A stretch of 64,000 nt of DNA, taken from contig DJVH01000015.1 in assembly GCA_002440825.1 (NCBI GenBank), positions 1-64,000 on the forward strand, in the 5' to 3' direction. The notes under the pieces were generated by a model. The model was given only the letters and a program-made list of their open reading frames with translations. It searched no databases and was not told the origin of the DNA. A program made the translations under genes and the position numbers. Of the stretch, positions 15,957 to 24,888 are shown piece by piece. Source of the stretch: Bacteriovoracaceae bacterium UBA6261. Its GTDB lineage: Bacteria; Bdellovibrionota; Bacteriovoracia; Bacteriovoracales; Bacteriovoracaceae. Positions within the stretch are counted from its first letter, which is position 1; every line of letters starts with the position of its first letter.

Positions 15957-17662
15957 TTAAGAAGACTCCGCACATTCTGTTCGGTGAGCTGAACGAGGCT
16001 TTCCCGAGTTTTTCCAAGAATTTTCTCAAGCATTGATTCAGAAGGAAGAGCGGTGGAGTCCCAGTTTGCTGCCACAAAATTTTTTAAATCTGAAGAAGAG
16101 TAAACCTGCACACGTGGCTGATCAAAATAATTCAAGAGAGTCTGTGTGATTTCTCTCGACTGGGCCTGAGGAACAAAACGCGGAAGTGTTCTGAGGGCCA
16201 GGACTTCCGGATTTAGACGATCCAATTCAAACCCAAGGTTTTTAAGTTCCTCGAGATGTCGATCAATCTTTCCTTTTGGCATACGAAACGGTTCACTGAT
16301 TAAAAGAGGGCCTGCCACTTCTTCATTGGCCATGAATTCGTTCAGAGATATATCAAGAAAGGCAGCCATTAATTTTTTAACATCCGCGATGAAAAAACCA
16401 TTTTCCAGTTTTAAAAGCAACAAAGAGGGAGAAATCATTCCTAACAAAGGGCCGCTGCTCACTGAATTTTGCCCAGAAGCTGTTTGTGAAGGTTGCTCTA
16501 ATGAAAAAACGGCATCATTTGGCCCTGAAACCTGGCCGAACATATTTTGCAGATCAAAGCTTTGATTCTCTTCTCTGGTAAAAAACTGCTCTTGTCTCTG
16601 GTCCTGGAAGTTCATCGTTGGTTGAACCGGCACGGAATTTTTTTTCACCGCACTTCGAATTGAGCTGACCAGAAGAGAGTAAATAACATCCGATTTAAAG
16701 AATTTAATCTGAATTTTATTCGGGTGAACATTCACATCAATATCCGCAGGCGGCACTGAAATTTTCACCATATAATGGCCGGATTCGCCGTAACGCCAAT
16801 GCGATTCAAGAGTTCTTAAAATCGCAGAGTGGAGTGACTTGTCCTGGAAAAATCTGTTGTTGGCGAAAAGATAATGATGGCGATATTGCGGTGTCGAATG
16901 AGTTGTCGGTGTGAAAAAAACTTCAACTTTATAACCATCGTATTCTTCAGAACTCGTCCAGACTTCCCCCTGAACATCTTTGGAAGTGCGCGGGAAAAAG
17001 ACGTGTTTTGCCCGTTCAAGCGCTGTTTCCGCTCTGAAAATCTCCCGTTCCTTTTCATCCCATTTTATTGAAAAATTAACGTGGGGATTTGCCAGTGCAA
17101 AAGAATAAAGCATTTTTTTCAAAGCAGATTTTTCACTGACTTTGGATTTTATAAATTTTAAACGTGCAGGAGTATTGTAAAAAAGATCTTTGATAAAGAG
17201 GCTTGTTCCCTGTTGGCCGGACTTGTTGGGAATCAACAATTCCTGAGCTCCACCATGAATGATAATTTTTCCACCTTCTTTGGATAAGTCAGCAGGTTGT
17301 GAAGTGCAGGTGATTCTCGCACTTGCAGCAACACTGGCCAGAGCTTCACCTCTGAATCCAAAGCTGTGCAGGCTGAACAAATCCTCATAATTTTTCAATT
17401 TGGAAGTAGCATGGCGAAGAAAAGCATAGGGAAGATTTTCAAAAGTCATTCCATGACCATTGTCTTCGATGGAAAGAAGATCAAGACCATTTTCAATCAA
17501 ATGAATATTGATCTCACTCGATCCTGCATCAAGTGAATTTTCAATGAGCTCTTTAATTAAAGAAGCAGGGCGCTCGAGAACTTCACCAGCTTTGATCTGG
17601 TCGATGATATGCTCAGGGAGAATTTCGATTTTTCGATTGGCAGTCTCAGTGTTCGTGTTCAT
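15953..17662 (-). CDS. mutL: DNA mismatch repair protein MutL without the endonuclease motif
   Basis: 569 residues. The N-terminal GHKL ATPase is complete: 'ELIENSLDAGSS', 'EDNGHGM', 'LHSFGFRGEALASVA' and 'LFYNTPARLKF'. It couples MutS mismatch recognition to strand removal. The C-terminal dimerisation domain starts near 'LLKLENGFFIADVKKL'; where nuclease-type MutL has DQHAxxE the sequence is DVKKLMAAF, and no C-terminal CPHGRP-like motif is seen. It therefore resembles the non-nuclease type known from gammaproteobacteria that use MutH. It overlaps the cyclase gene upstream by 1 nt and miaA downstream by 4 nt. Confidence 0.95.
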   Translation of the reverse strand: MNTNTETANRKIEILPEHIIDQIKAGEVLERPASLIKELIENSLDAGSSEINIHLIENGLDLLSIEDNGHGMTFENLPYAFLRHATSKLKNYEDLFSLHSFGFRGEALASVAASARITCTSQPADLSKEGGKIIIHGGAQELLIPNKSGQQGTSLFIKDLFYNTPARLKFIKSKVSEKSALKKMLYSFALANPHVNFSIKWDEKEREIFRAETALERAKHVFFPRTSKDVQGEVWTSSEEYDGYKVEVFFTPTTHSTPQYRHHYLFANNRFFQDKSLHSAILRTLESHWRYGESGHYMVKISVPPADIDVNVHPNKIQIKFFKSDVIYSLLVSSIRSAVKKNSVPVQPTMNFQDQRQEQFFTREENQSFDLQNMFGQVSGPNDAVFSLEQPSQTASGQNSVSSGPLLGMISPSLLLLKLENGFFIADVKKLMAAFLDISLNEFMANEEVAGPLLISEPFRMPKGKIDRHLEELKNLGFELDRLNPEVLALRTLPRFVPQAQSREITQTLLNYFDQPRVQVYSSSDLKNFVAANWDSTALPSESMLEKILGKTRESLVQLTEQNVRSLLK

Positions 17663-18570
17663 TAGCCCCTATAGAAGTTAACCTGATTTCTGCCACCCTC
17701 TTTCGATTTGTAGACGGCCTCGTCAGCTCTTTTGAAGAGATCAGTGCCTGTAACTACTCCCTGGCGATAATCAGCAACTCCGATAGATGCTGTAACGGGA
17801 AGTCTTTTCCCGTCGTACATGAATTCTTTGCTTTCGATAAGCTTGCGAAGTCTTTCCGCAATTTCAAAAGACTGTTTTAGATTTGTTTTAGGAAGAAGGA
17901 TGACGAATTCTTCACCACCATAACGGGCGAACACGTCCTGCTCGCGAATGCCGTTTGTGCGAATGATTTGCGCCATTTCTTTAAGAACAAAATCGCCGGC
18001 ATCGTGGCCGTAATTATCATTTAATTTTTTAAAGTGATCGAGATCGAAAATAATCAGAGAAAGCGGTTCACCAGTCACTTTACATTTGTTCACTTCAAGA
18101 GTGATTTTGTTGTTGAAGTAACCTTTGTTGAAACAACCTGTATGTTTGTCTGTATTCGCTTCAAGATTGAGTTTGTCATATGTAAGTCTCTCTGGATCAC
18201 CTTTGGGAAGATACTTTAAAGCGATACTTCCGATTTTGATGATATCCCCTTTTGCAAGTGGAGTGAGAGCTTCAACTTTTTTATTGTTGAGGTATGTTCC
18301 GTTTTTTGATCCGCAATCTTCGAGAACGTGATTTTCACCACTGGCAAGAAGTTTGAAGTGGTAGCGGGAAACACCATTGAACTCAAGGGCAATTGTGTTG
18401 TCAGCATTTCTACCGACGCTTGTCTGAGCATCTTTTAAATCAAAAAGAGTTCCGTTCAAATCTCCACCGACTACAAGAAGTGCTGCAGGCTTTTGTTGAG
18501 CTTCTTTTTCTGAAGCTTGTAAAGCTGCACGTATATCGGTTAAGACGATGGTTGTATCATCAGTACTCAT
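17662..18570 (-). CDS. FHA-GGEEF diguanylate cyclase, DgcB-like
   Basis: 302 residues. The FHA domain (about 30-115) has V52-G-R54, S68-R69...H71 and N90-G-T, the phosphothreonine-binding set. The GGDEF domain (about 135-300) has 'GGEEF' at 218-222 and an inhibitory I-site R209-x-x-D212, so it should make cyclic di-GMP with product inhibition. The N-terminal tail is Thr-rich (DDTTIVLTD) and could be a phosphorylated self-ligand of the FHA domain, by analogy with other FHA proteins. This architecture matches Bdellovibrio DgcB, which is required for prey invasion; orthology is inferred, not tested. It lies directly upstream of mutL (1-nt overlap) with 62 nt to pgi. Confidence 0.93.
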   Translation of the reverse strand: MSTDDTTIVLTDIRAALQASEKEAQQKPAALLVVGGDLNGTLFDLKDAQTSVGRNADNTIALEFNGVSRYHFKLLASGENHVLEDCGSKNGTYLNNKKVEALTPLAKGDIIKIGSIALKYLPKGDPERLTYDKLNLEANTDKHTGCFNKGYFNNKITLEVNKCKVTGEPLSLIIFDLDHFKKLNDNYGHDAGDFVLKEMAQIIRTNGIREQDVFARYGGEEFVILLPKTNLKQSFEIAERLRKLIESKEFMYDGKRLPVTASIGVADYRQGVVTGTDLFKRADEAVYKSKEGGRNQVNFYRG

Positions 18571-18632
18571 ATTGATTTTGATTCCTTATTAAAGACAATT
18601 CTCTAAATACCAATTTTAACTAACAGTCGAAA

Positions 18633-19877
18633 TTATTTCAACTGGTTCAAAAACTGATAGGCATAAATCTTTCCGGCTTCAACGCCTGGTTGATCAAAAG
18701 GATCAATCTTTAAATAATCACCCATTAAAGCCGTGAGCGATTCAAAAAAGAGGATCAATTCACCCATGTGAAACTCGTCATTGCGCTCAATTTGAATATG
18801 CAGAGTGGGTCTGCCATTTTCAGCGAGAGCTTTGAGTGTTCCGTTGAGTTCTGCCTGCATGAGATTGGAAAGTGAATAACCTGAGAGTTTTTCTAGGGCA
18901 TTCGTTTTAAGGCTCGAGTTGAGTTTAAAGTCTGCGCCAAATTTTACGACCTCAATCAAGATGAGACATTTATCCTGTGGTCCTTCCATAAACAATTGCA
19001 TTTGAGAATGCTGGTCGGTGGCGCCGTAGCCAACAATCGGAGTAAAGCCGGTGTGGACAGTTTCTCCCTTGGTGTTTTTCTTTTTGCCAAGACTCTCGGC
19101 CCAGAGTTGAGTAAACCAGAAAGAAAAATTTCTGAGCTTCGAAGAGTACGGCATCAGAACTGTCTGAGAAATATTTTTCTTTTCTTTCAATTGAAATAAA
19201 AATTCAGCTGATTTGAGCAGAGGGTTTTCAGCTGAGTCTAGCAAACAGACTTTTTGCGCACTCATGGCCCCTTTAATCATTTGTTCGACATTGATCCCAG
19301 CAAAGAGTGCAGGCAGATATCCCACCGGTGTTAATGCACAAAAACGTCCTCCAACATCGGAAGGAACTTCAAGAAGATCAATGCCCAGTTCCCGGCCGAG
19401 ATCCAGAAGCTCACTTTTCACCGGATCAGTGGCAAAAACAAAATAGTTTTTCAGCTGATCTTTTCCAATCTTCTTTTCCATAAGAAAATTGGTAACGATA
19501 GAAAGGGCGGCCATCGTCTCGGCAGTTCCGCCTGATTTAGAAACGAAATAAAACAACGTTTCTTCCGGATGGATTCCTTCGAGTTGAGAGGCCATTTCAT
19601 CCGGATCAATATTATTAATAAAAAGAAAATGCGTTTTATTTTTTTGGAGAGCACTAACCAGCATCTCAGGACCCAGACTTGAGCCACCGATACCAACATG
19701 AACAAAAGTTTTTCTGTTTTTGAATTTTTCAAAAACAGAGCGAGTTTGAACAAGCAATTCATCTCTTTCGAAAGTGTGAAAGAACTGAGTCTTTGGATTG
19801 CTGATGATTTTCTTGAAAGAATCAAGTTTTGAAACATCGGCCTGAACACTCTCGGAAAACTTGAAATTAAGACTCAT
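18633..19877 (-). CDS. pgi: glucose-6-phosphate isomerase
   Basis: 414 residues, the short bacterial form. It interconverts glucose-6-phosphate and fructose-6-phosphate. Visible signatures are 'VHVGIGGSSLGPEML' and 'FYFVSKSGGTAETMAAL' in the two SIS folds, 'GGRFCALTPVGYLPA', and the C-terminal 'FDQPGVEAGKIYAYQFL' with the catalytic Lys region. RBS GAGGTGG precedes the ATG. It follows the acyl-CoA dehydrogenase by 8 nt, so glycolytic and fatty-acyl genes share a transcript here. Confidence 0.95.
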   Translation of the reverse strand: MSLNFKFSESVQADVSKLDSFKKIISNPKTQFFHTFERDELLVQTRSVFEKFKNRKTFVHVGIGGSSLGPEMLVSALQKNKTHFLFINNIDPDEMASQLEGIHPEETLFYFVSKSGGTAETMAALSIVTNFLMEKKIGKDQLKNYFVFATDPVKSELLDLGRELGIDLLEVPSDVGGRFCALTPVGYLPALFAGINVEQMIKGAMSAQKVCLLDSAENPLLKSAEFLFQLKEKKNISQTVLMPYSSKLRNFSFWFTQLWAESLGKKKNTKGETVHTGFTPIVGYGATDQHSQMQLFMEGPQDKCLILIEVVKFGADFKLNSSLKTNALEKLSGYSLSNLMQAELNGTLKALAENGRPTLHIQIERNDEFHMGELILFFESLTALMGDYLKIDPFDQPGVEAGKIYAYQFLNQLK

Positions 19878-19885
19878 AAACCACC

Positions 19886-21034
19886 TCAGTGTGTTGTGTA
19901 TTCTTTTTTCAAATTGCGTGCGATAACAACTCTCTGGATCTGATTTGTTCCTTCAACAATCTGAAGAACTTTAGCATCTCTCATAAATCGTTCTACCGGA
20001 TACTCTTTTGTGTATCCGACACCGCCAAGAATCTGAACTGCATCGGTCGTGACTTTCATCGCCGTATCTGTGGCCTTGAGCTTTGCCATACAGGCCAGTT
20101 TTGCATTCGGGGTGCCGTTGTCGTAATCATTTGCAGCCTGCATAACTAGGAGGCGAGAGCATTCAATTTCAGTAGCCATATCGGCCATCATGAACTGTAG
20201 ACCTTGAAAGTCAAAAATAGGTTGTTTGAACTGTTGACGAGTCAGTGAGTATCTCACGGCTTCATCCAGAGCGCGCTCAGCACAGCCCACGGCAATTGCC
20301 CCGATCGTGAAACGTCCTTTCTCTAAAGCGGCCATGGCAATTTTAAATCCTTCACCTTCAGTGAGAAGTAAATTTTCTTCCGGAACAAAGCAATTGTGGA
20401 AAATTAATTCTCTGGTTGGAGAAACTTTCCATCCCATTTTCTTTTCTTTCTTGCCGTAGCTGAAACCAGGAGTACCATCACGGACGATAAAAGCAGAAAC
20501 ACCTTTGCCGCCTTCGCCCCCGGTTCTTGCCATGACGATATAAGTTTTAGCAATTCCCCCTGAGGTAATCCAGATTTTTGAACCGTTTAAAACATAACCT
20601 GAACGACCATCAACTATAGTCTTCTTCGCCGTTGTTACGAGAGATGCGGCGTCTGAACCAGCTCCGGATTCAGAAAGACAGAAGGCACCGATTTCTTCTC
20701 CGCTTGTTAAGGCAGGAAGATAAGTTTTTTTCTGTGTCTCGTTTCCAAATTCGTTAAGAATGGCCTGCACCATACTGGAGACAGAAATGGTGACAGCGTA
20801 GGCAACTGAAGATTTGGCAATTTCACAAAGAGCAATTGAAAAATCTTCATAAGAAAGTCCCATTCCGCCGTAGGCTTCCGGAAGAGTCATTCCCGTGAAT
20901 CCAAGTGAGCCGAGCTCGTTGAAGATGTCCATGCGGAATTCTTCCGTCTCATCATCGTGTTCCATGTGCGGTTCAATTTTTTGAAGACGGTATTTTTCTA
21001 ACTGGTTCTTTAATTCAAGTTGTAGTTCGTTCAT
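19886..21034 (-). CDS. acyl-CoA dehydrogenase
   Basis: 382 residues, full length for the family. Marks: 'CLSESGAGSDAASL' (FAD binding), 'SKIWITSGGIAKTYI', 'RQQFKQPIFDFQGLQF', 'QILGGVGYTKEYPVERFMRDAK' and 'IVEGTNQIQR' with the catalytic Glu of the xEGT motif. It oxidises an acyl-CoA of unknown chain length with ETF as acceptor. It lies 11 nt downstream of the IVD-like dehydrogenase, and the two are surely cotranscribed. Confidence 0.94.
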   Translation of the reverse strand: MNELQLELKNQLEKYRLQKIEPHMEHDDETEEFRMDIFNELGSLGFTGMTLPEAYGGMGLSYEDFSIALCEIAKSSVAYAVTISVSSMVQAILNEFGNETQKKTYLPALTSGEEIGAFCLSESGAGSDAASLVTTAKKTIVDGRSGYVLNGSKIWITSGGIAKTYIVMARTGGEGGKGVSAFIVRDGTPGFSYGKKEKKMGWKVSPTRELIFHNCFVPEENLLLTEGEGFKIAMAALEKGRFTIGAIAVGCAERALDEAVRYSLTRQQFKQPIFDFQGLQFMMADMATEIECSRLLVMQAANDYDNGTPNAKLACMAKLKATDTAMKVTTDAVQILGGVGYTKEYPVERFMRDAKVLQIVEGTNQIQRVVIARNLKKEYTTH

Positions 21035-21045
21035 TTTTTTTACAC

Positions 21046-22194
21046 CTACTCAAGGGCCGCTTTACCAAGAAGGTTCTTGGCAATAATCATGATCATAACT
21101 TCATTAGTTCCAGCGCCGATTTCGTTGAGTTTGTTATCTCTCATCATGCGCTCTAGAGGAAACTCGCGGGAGTATCCATAACCACCGTGAAGTTGAATTG
21201 CATCGAGAGCAATTTTGGTGGCCATTTTGGGAAGCGCCAGTTTTACCATAGCTGCCATTGAAGGTCCTCTTTCTCCCATGTCGTATCTTTTTGCTGTCGT
21301 GTAAAGAAAGCTTCTCATCATTTCAGTTTCAGTGGCCATTTCAGAAATCATTTTTTGCATCATCTGGAAGGAACCGATGTGTTTCCCGAATTGCTTTCTT
21401 TCGCCGGCGTATTTCACACATTGATTCACACACGCTTGGGCAATTCCCAGAGAGATACCAGCGATGGTGATGCGTTCGATATCGAGGTTTTTCATCATGT
21501 GATAAACTGAATCGCCTTCTTTTCCGACCAGAGCTGTTGCAGGCACGCGGGCGTTTTCAAAAATCAATTCACCTGTAGGTGAAGATCTCATTCCCATTTT
21601 GTGAATCGGTTTTCCAACTGAGAAACCAGGTGTTCCTTTTTCTACGATGAATGTTGAAAGATTTTTTTTCTCTGAACCGGTTCTCGTGTACACGTAAGCG
21701 ACATCAGCATACTGAGCGTTCGTGATCCACATTTTAGCGCCGTTGATTGTGTATGAACCGTCGTTGTTTTTAACAGCTTTGGTTTGAATACCAACTGCAT
21801 CTGAACCGTATTCCGGTTCACTCATTCCCATACAGCCGATGTGCTCGCCTGTGATGAGTTTTGGAAGATACTTTGCTTTTTGCTCAGCTGAACCGTTGTT
21901 TTGAATATTGTTCACACAAAGAATTGAATGAGCGAGATAAGACAGAGTTGAACCTGCGCAAGCTGCGCCGAATTCTTCCATCACAAGAGTCGCAGCGACG
22001 GCACCCATGCCGGCACCGCCGTATTCAGGATCTGCAGTGATTCCTAAAACGCCCAGTTCGCCCATTTTTTTAAACGCATTGATGTTGAACGATTCATCAT
22101 GATCGTGCTTCTCTGCAAACGGCGCTAATTCTTTACTAGCGAAATCTTTACAGAGTCTTTGAAGGTCTTTTTCTTCTTCGGTGAAAAACCACAT
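21046..22194 (-). CDS. isovaleryl-CoA-dehydrogenase-like acyl-CoA dehydrogenase
   Basis: 382 residues with the same fold as its neighbour: 'GMSEPEYGSDAVGI', 'GAKMWITNAQYADV', 'RKQFGKHIGSFQMMQ', 'QLHGGYGYSREFPLER'. The C-terminal motif is 'EIGAGTNEV': the usual YEGT Glu is replaced by Ala, as in isovaleryl-CoA dehydrogenases, whose catalytic base sits elsewhere. This suggests leucine-derived branched-chain acyl-CoA as substrate, consistent with a predator feeding on prey amino acids. It is the first gene of the long minus-strand cluster. Confidence 0.92.
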   Translation of the reverse strand: MWFFTEEEKDLQRLCKDFASKELAPFAEKHDHDESFNINAFKKMGELGVLGITADPEYGGAGMGAVAATLVMEEFGAACAGSTLSYLAHSILCVNNIQNNGSAEQKAKYLPKLITGEHIGCMGMSEPEYGSDAVGIQTKAVKNNDGSYTINGAKMWITNAQYADVAYVYTRTGSEKKNLSTFIVEKGTPGFSVGKPIHKMGMRSSPTGELIFENARVPATALVGKEGDSVYHMMKNLDIERITIAGISLGIAQACVNQCVKYAGERKQFGKHIGSFQMMQKMISEMATETEMMRSFLYTTAKRYDMGERGPSMAAMVKLALPKMATKIALDAIQLHGGYGYSREFPLERMMRDNKLNEIGAGTNEVMIMIIAKNLLGKAALE

Positions 22195-22290
22195 TGCTTT
22201 ACCGCCTTTTTGCAGATTATAATTTTTAAAAATTTAGTCCTGAATTTATAACAAATTTAGACAGACACTGTAAGACATGAGGTGTTAGTA

Positions 22291-24018
22291 GTGACCCTGA
22301 CAACCCCGGTTCCACGAGACTTAGATACAGTTTTTCCAGGTGAGAATTGGTTTTTTTATTGGAAAACCTCCGCTTCTCTCTGGAGAACCAAGCTTCAGGA
22401 GTTTCCTGGAACAAGAATCATTATTCCGATCAACTGGTCGTTTCACTCTGAAACAGGGGATCAGTTCGATTTTGAAGAGCACAGACCTGAAACAAATTTA
22501 AAAAAATTGTATGAAATTGCCACAGAAGTGGGAAAACAAGTCGTTTTCTTCCTTCCGCTGACTCCGGCCCCTTTTCTTCCCAATGGCGGCCTGCCGCATT
22601 TATTGGCAAGAGGACTGGCCCTAAACAACGAACAGATGGCCTATGGAATCATCGATGCCGATGAAAATTTAATAAAAATTTATTCTTTTTTTGATCCTCG
22701 CGTATTCGAGGCCTTTGATAAATTTGTCAAAAGATTAGGTCAATATTTTGCCACCAATAAGATTCCTGCCGATGTCTGGGGGATTCGCTGCGGGTATTTC
22801 AAAGACGGTTTTTTCAGAAGTTTTCTGGAAGACACTTCTAAAACGTTTGAACAGGCCTTCAGCCGTTTTTTACAGGGAAAAAAAGCCGAAGATCAGACTC
22901 TTTCTCCCATTGAAGAAAAACAATACGCTTTTGAATTCAATAAAACAGTTCAGGATCTCTACGCAACTAACGCCCGTGAAAATATTGGCTCCAACTTTGA
23001 AGGAGCTCTCGACGTAGCTTTTTTAGGGGCGAGTACGGCAAAATTTTTGAAGAGGTTGTCTGGAACAATTTCGACTGTCGATTATACTTCTGAAATTTAT
23101 GAATCACTTGCTAAAGATATTATCCCTTCATCCGTTTTAATTTCTCACCGGCTGAAAAAGGGCGTGCTCTCAAGAGAGTTGAACGATCTGGTGGCCAATT
23201 CTTATCTTCCTGCGAGATTGTCTGCAAACTCTGCCTATGAATATGAAGACATCGCTGTTTTTTCTCCACTTTCTTTTTTCAAAGTTTACGAAAAGATTGA
23301 TGGAGTCAGTTCAATGTTTCAAAGCTGGGAACAGCTTCATCTCTGGAACTATCTACAGAAGAATTTTGGCTGGAGTTATAAAATTATCTCCAATGATACG
23401 CTGAAACTTCACGAAAATAAAAATCCGTACCAGGAACATATTCACCTTTTCCACGGCCACGATGTCGACAGAACGCTTTTTAATTTCATTCTTAAGACTT
23501 TTATGAACGGCGGACGGGTTATATTAAACCGTTCGGGTCTTTCGGAAGACTATTCAAAAAGACTTGAAACTTTTTTCCTGGAAAATTCGCTTAACGTTGA
23601 AAAAGTCAGTTTTAAAACTCAAATCCAAAATATTGCTTTAGGCGAGGGAAGACTGGTTCTGATTGACGGTGATCAGTTTCAGGAAATGGACTCAAGCGAG
23701 TACGAAGACTTCTGGAAAAACATTGTCGAAACTTTTTCATTGGTCCATGTGCCCATTCAAAATGTAGAGGGCATTGATTATTACTGGAGAACACGGCCTT
23801 CGTCTGCAAATGAACTAAAGTTTGAAGAAATCAGACGATTGTCGCTTTACAATCCAACCAGCTACCGCAAAAAAATCCGCATGAATCTCAATAAGAATTT
23901 TGTTGTCTACAAAGTTCTGGATGAAATTAATGTGATCGTTCAAACGTACCCGAACGAACTTGAAGTTGAGCTTTCTCCGGAAGGTTCAGTCATTATCGAC
24001 TTTGGAGTGTTCTCATGA
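22291..24018 (+). CDS. GH35/GH42-like TIM-barrel protein without obvious catalytic Glu pair
   Basis: About 575 residues, no signal peptide. The N-terminal 200 residues follow the beta-galactosidase (GH35/42) pattern: 'PINWSFHSETGDQFDFEE', then 'LYEIATEVGKQVVFFLPL', then 'NGGLPHLLARGLAL'. The expected W-x-N-E acid/base motif is replaced by 'VWGIRCGYFKDG' and I see no second catalytic Glu. A later segment ('LFHGHDVDRTLFNF', 'FMNGGRVILNRSGL') looks like the Rossmann-type middle domain of GH42 enzymes. So it may bind a glycan without hydrolysing it, or the resemblance is only of fold. GTG 22291 is preceded 6 nt by GAGGTG and is preferred to GTG 22282. It overlaps the next gene by 4 nt. Confidence 0.75.
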   Translation: MTLTTPVPRDLDTVFPGENWFFYWKTSASLWRTKLQEFPGTRIIIPINWSFHSETGDQFDFEEHRPETNLKKLYEIATEVGKQVVFFLPLTPAPFLPNGGLPHLLARGLALNNEQMAYGIIDADENLIKIYSFFDPRVFEAFDKFVKRLGQYFATNKIPADVWGIRCGYFKDGFFRSFLEDTSKTFEQAFSRFLQGKKAEDQTLSPIEEKQYAFEFNKTVQDLYATNARENIGSNFEGALDVAFLGASTAKFLKRLSGTISTVDYTSEIYESLAKDIIPSSVLISHRLKKGVLSRELNDLVANSYLPARLSANSAYEYEDIAVFSPLSFFKVYEKIDGVSSMFQSWEQLHLWNYLQKNFGWSYKIISNDTLKLHENKNPYQEHIHLFHGHDVDRTLFNFILKTFMNGGRVILNRSGLSEDYSKRLETFFLENSLNVEKVSFKTQIQNIALGEGRLVLIDGDQFQEMDSSEYEDFWKNIVETFSLVHVPIQNVEGIDYYWRTRPSSANELKFEEIRRLSLYNPTSYRKKIRMNLNKNFVVYKVLDEINVIVQTYPNELEVELSPEGSVIIDFGVFS

Positions 24019-24428
24019 AAGATATCGAATACATTGTAGGTGTCTACAATTACCTCAATGCTTTTCCGGAACTTCACAGTGATTCGGCCTATTATCTTCT
24101 TTATCTTCTTGATGAGAAGGGAATCCTTGACCGTTCAGTAGCTGATAAGCTTTACGACGAAAAATTTAAAACGGATCTCTCTGCAGGAAATATTCATGCA
24201 AAAATGATTGGTCCTTTTGAATCGACCGATCGTTTGAATCAATTCGCTTTTCAACTTTGCGAAGAAATGAATGCAGGCAAGGTCAGTCTTCTTTCCGTTC
24301 AGGAATACAACACGCTTCTCGAAAGTACCCAGACTTCGTCTGATTTCCATCGCGATCTGCTTTTAAAAGGCAATGTGATGGAAAATATCGAACGGAAGAA
24401 AAAAGGGTTTTTATCCCGCTTCTTTTAA
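24015..24428 (+). CDS. hypothetical protein coupled to the GH35-like gene
   Basis: 137 residues, soluble and mostly helical, ending in basic 'ERKKKGFLSRFF', which could be a membrane-association tail. No domain recognised. Its ATG overlaps the end of the upstream gene by 4 nt, so it is translated with it and probably works with it. Confidence 0.75.
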   Translation: MKDIEYIVGVYNYLNAFPELHSDSAYYLLYLLDEKGILDRSVADKLYDEKFKTDLSAGNIHAKMIGPFESTDRLNQFAFQLCEEMNAGKVSLLSVQEYNTLLESTQTSSDFHRDLLLKGNVMENIERKKKGFLSRFF

Positions 24429-24549
24429 GTGTTGCGACTTAATTAATTCGCATCAGAATGATGGGCCATGGGGTCGTTTCGTTCTCTTTTTTCTCATTTA
24501 TGGAAATGGCTTGCCGTTAGTAAGTTAAACAAAATGGAAGAAAGAGAAT

Positions 24550-24888
24550 ATGATCATTGTTCTTATTGTAAATGAAGAGACTAGCGAACGAATAGAATTT
24601 CCCTTGCTGGACAAATATGTCATTGGAAGAGACGGATCAGCGGACATTACTCTTCAGGAGAAATACGTCCACGATTTTCATTTTAGAATTGAATTAACTT
24701 CTTCCGGAAAAGTGCTTCTAAAGACAATCAATCAAAAATCGCGGTTGGAATACAAGAATGAATCTCGAACTCACTGCTATCTTTGCGCGCACGAAGTGGT
24801 TGAAATCGGCCATTATAAGGTATTCATTGATACCAAGAGAATTTCAGCAGCGGAGTTGCAATCACTTCATCCTATTGAGCAAGATTAG
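24550..24888 (+). CDS. single-domain FHA-like protein with degenerate phosphothreonine site
   Basis: 112 residues that form one FHA fold: 'YVIGRDGSADITLQ' carries the GR motif and 'FHFRIELTSSGKVLL' the next strands. The conserved Ser of the S-x-x-H motif reads His ('YVHDFHFRI') and the later N-G-T is missing ('NQKSRLEYKN'), so classical pThr binding is doubtful. It may bind partners in a phosphorylation-independent way. RBS AGAAAGAGA precedes the ATG. It ends in a 4-nt convergent overlap with the LysM lipoprotein gene. Confidence 0.82.
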   Translation: MIIVLIVNEETSERIEFPLLDKYVIGRDGSADITLQEKYVHDFHFRIELTSSGKVLLKTINQKSRLEYKNESRTHCYLCAHEVVEIGHYKVFIDTKRISAAELQSLHPIEQD

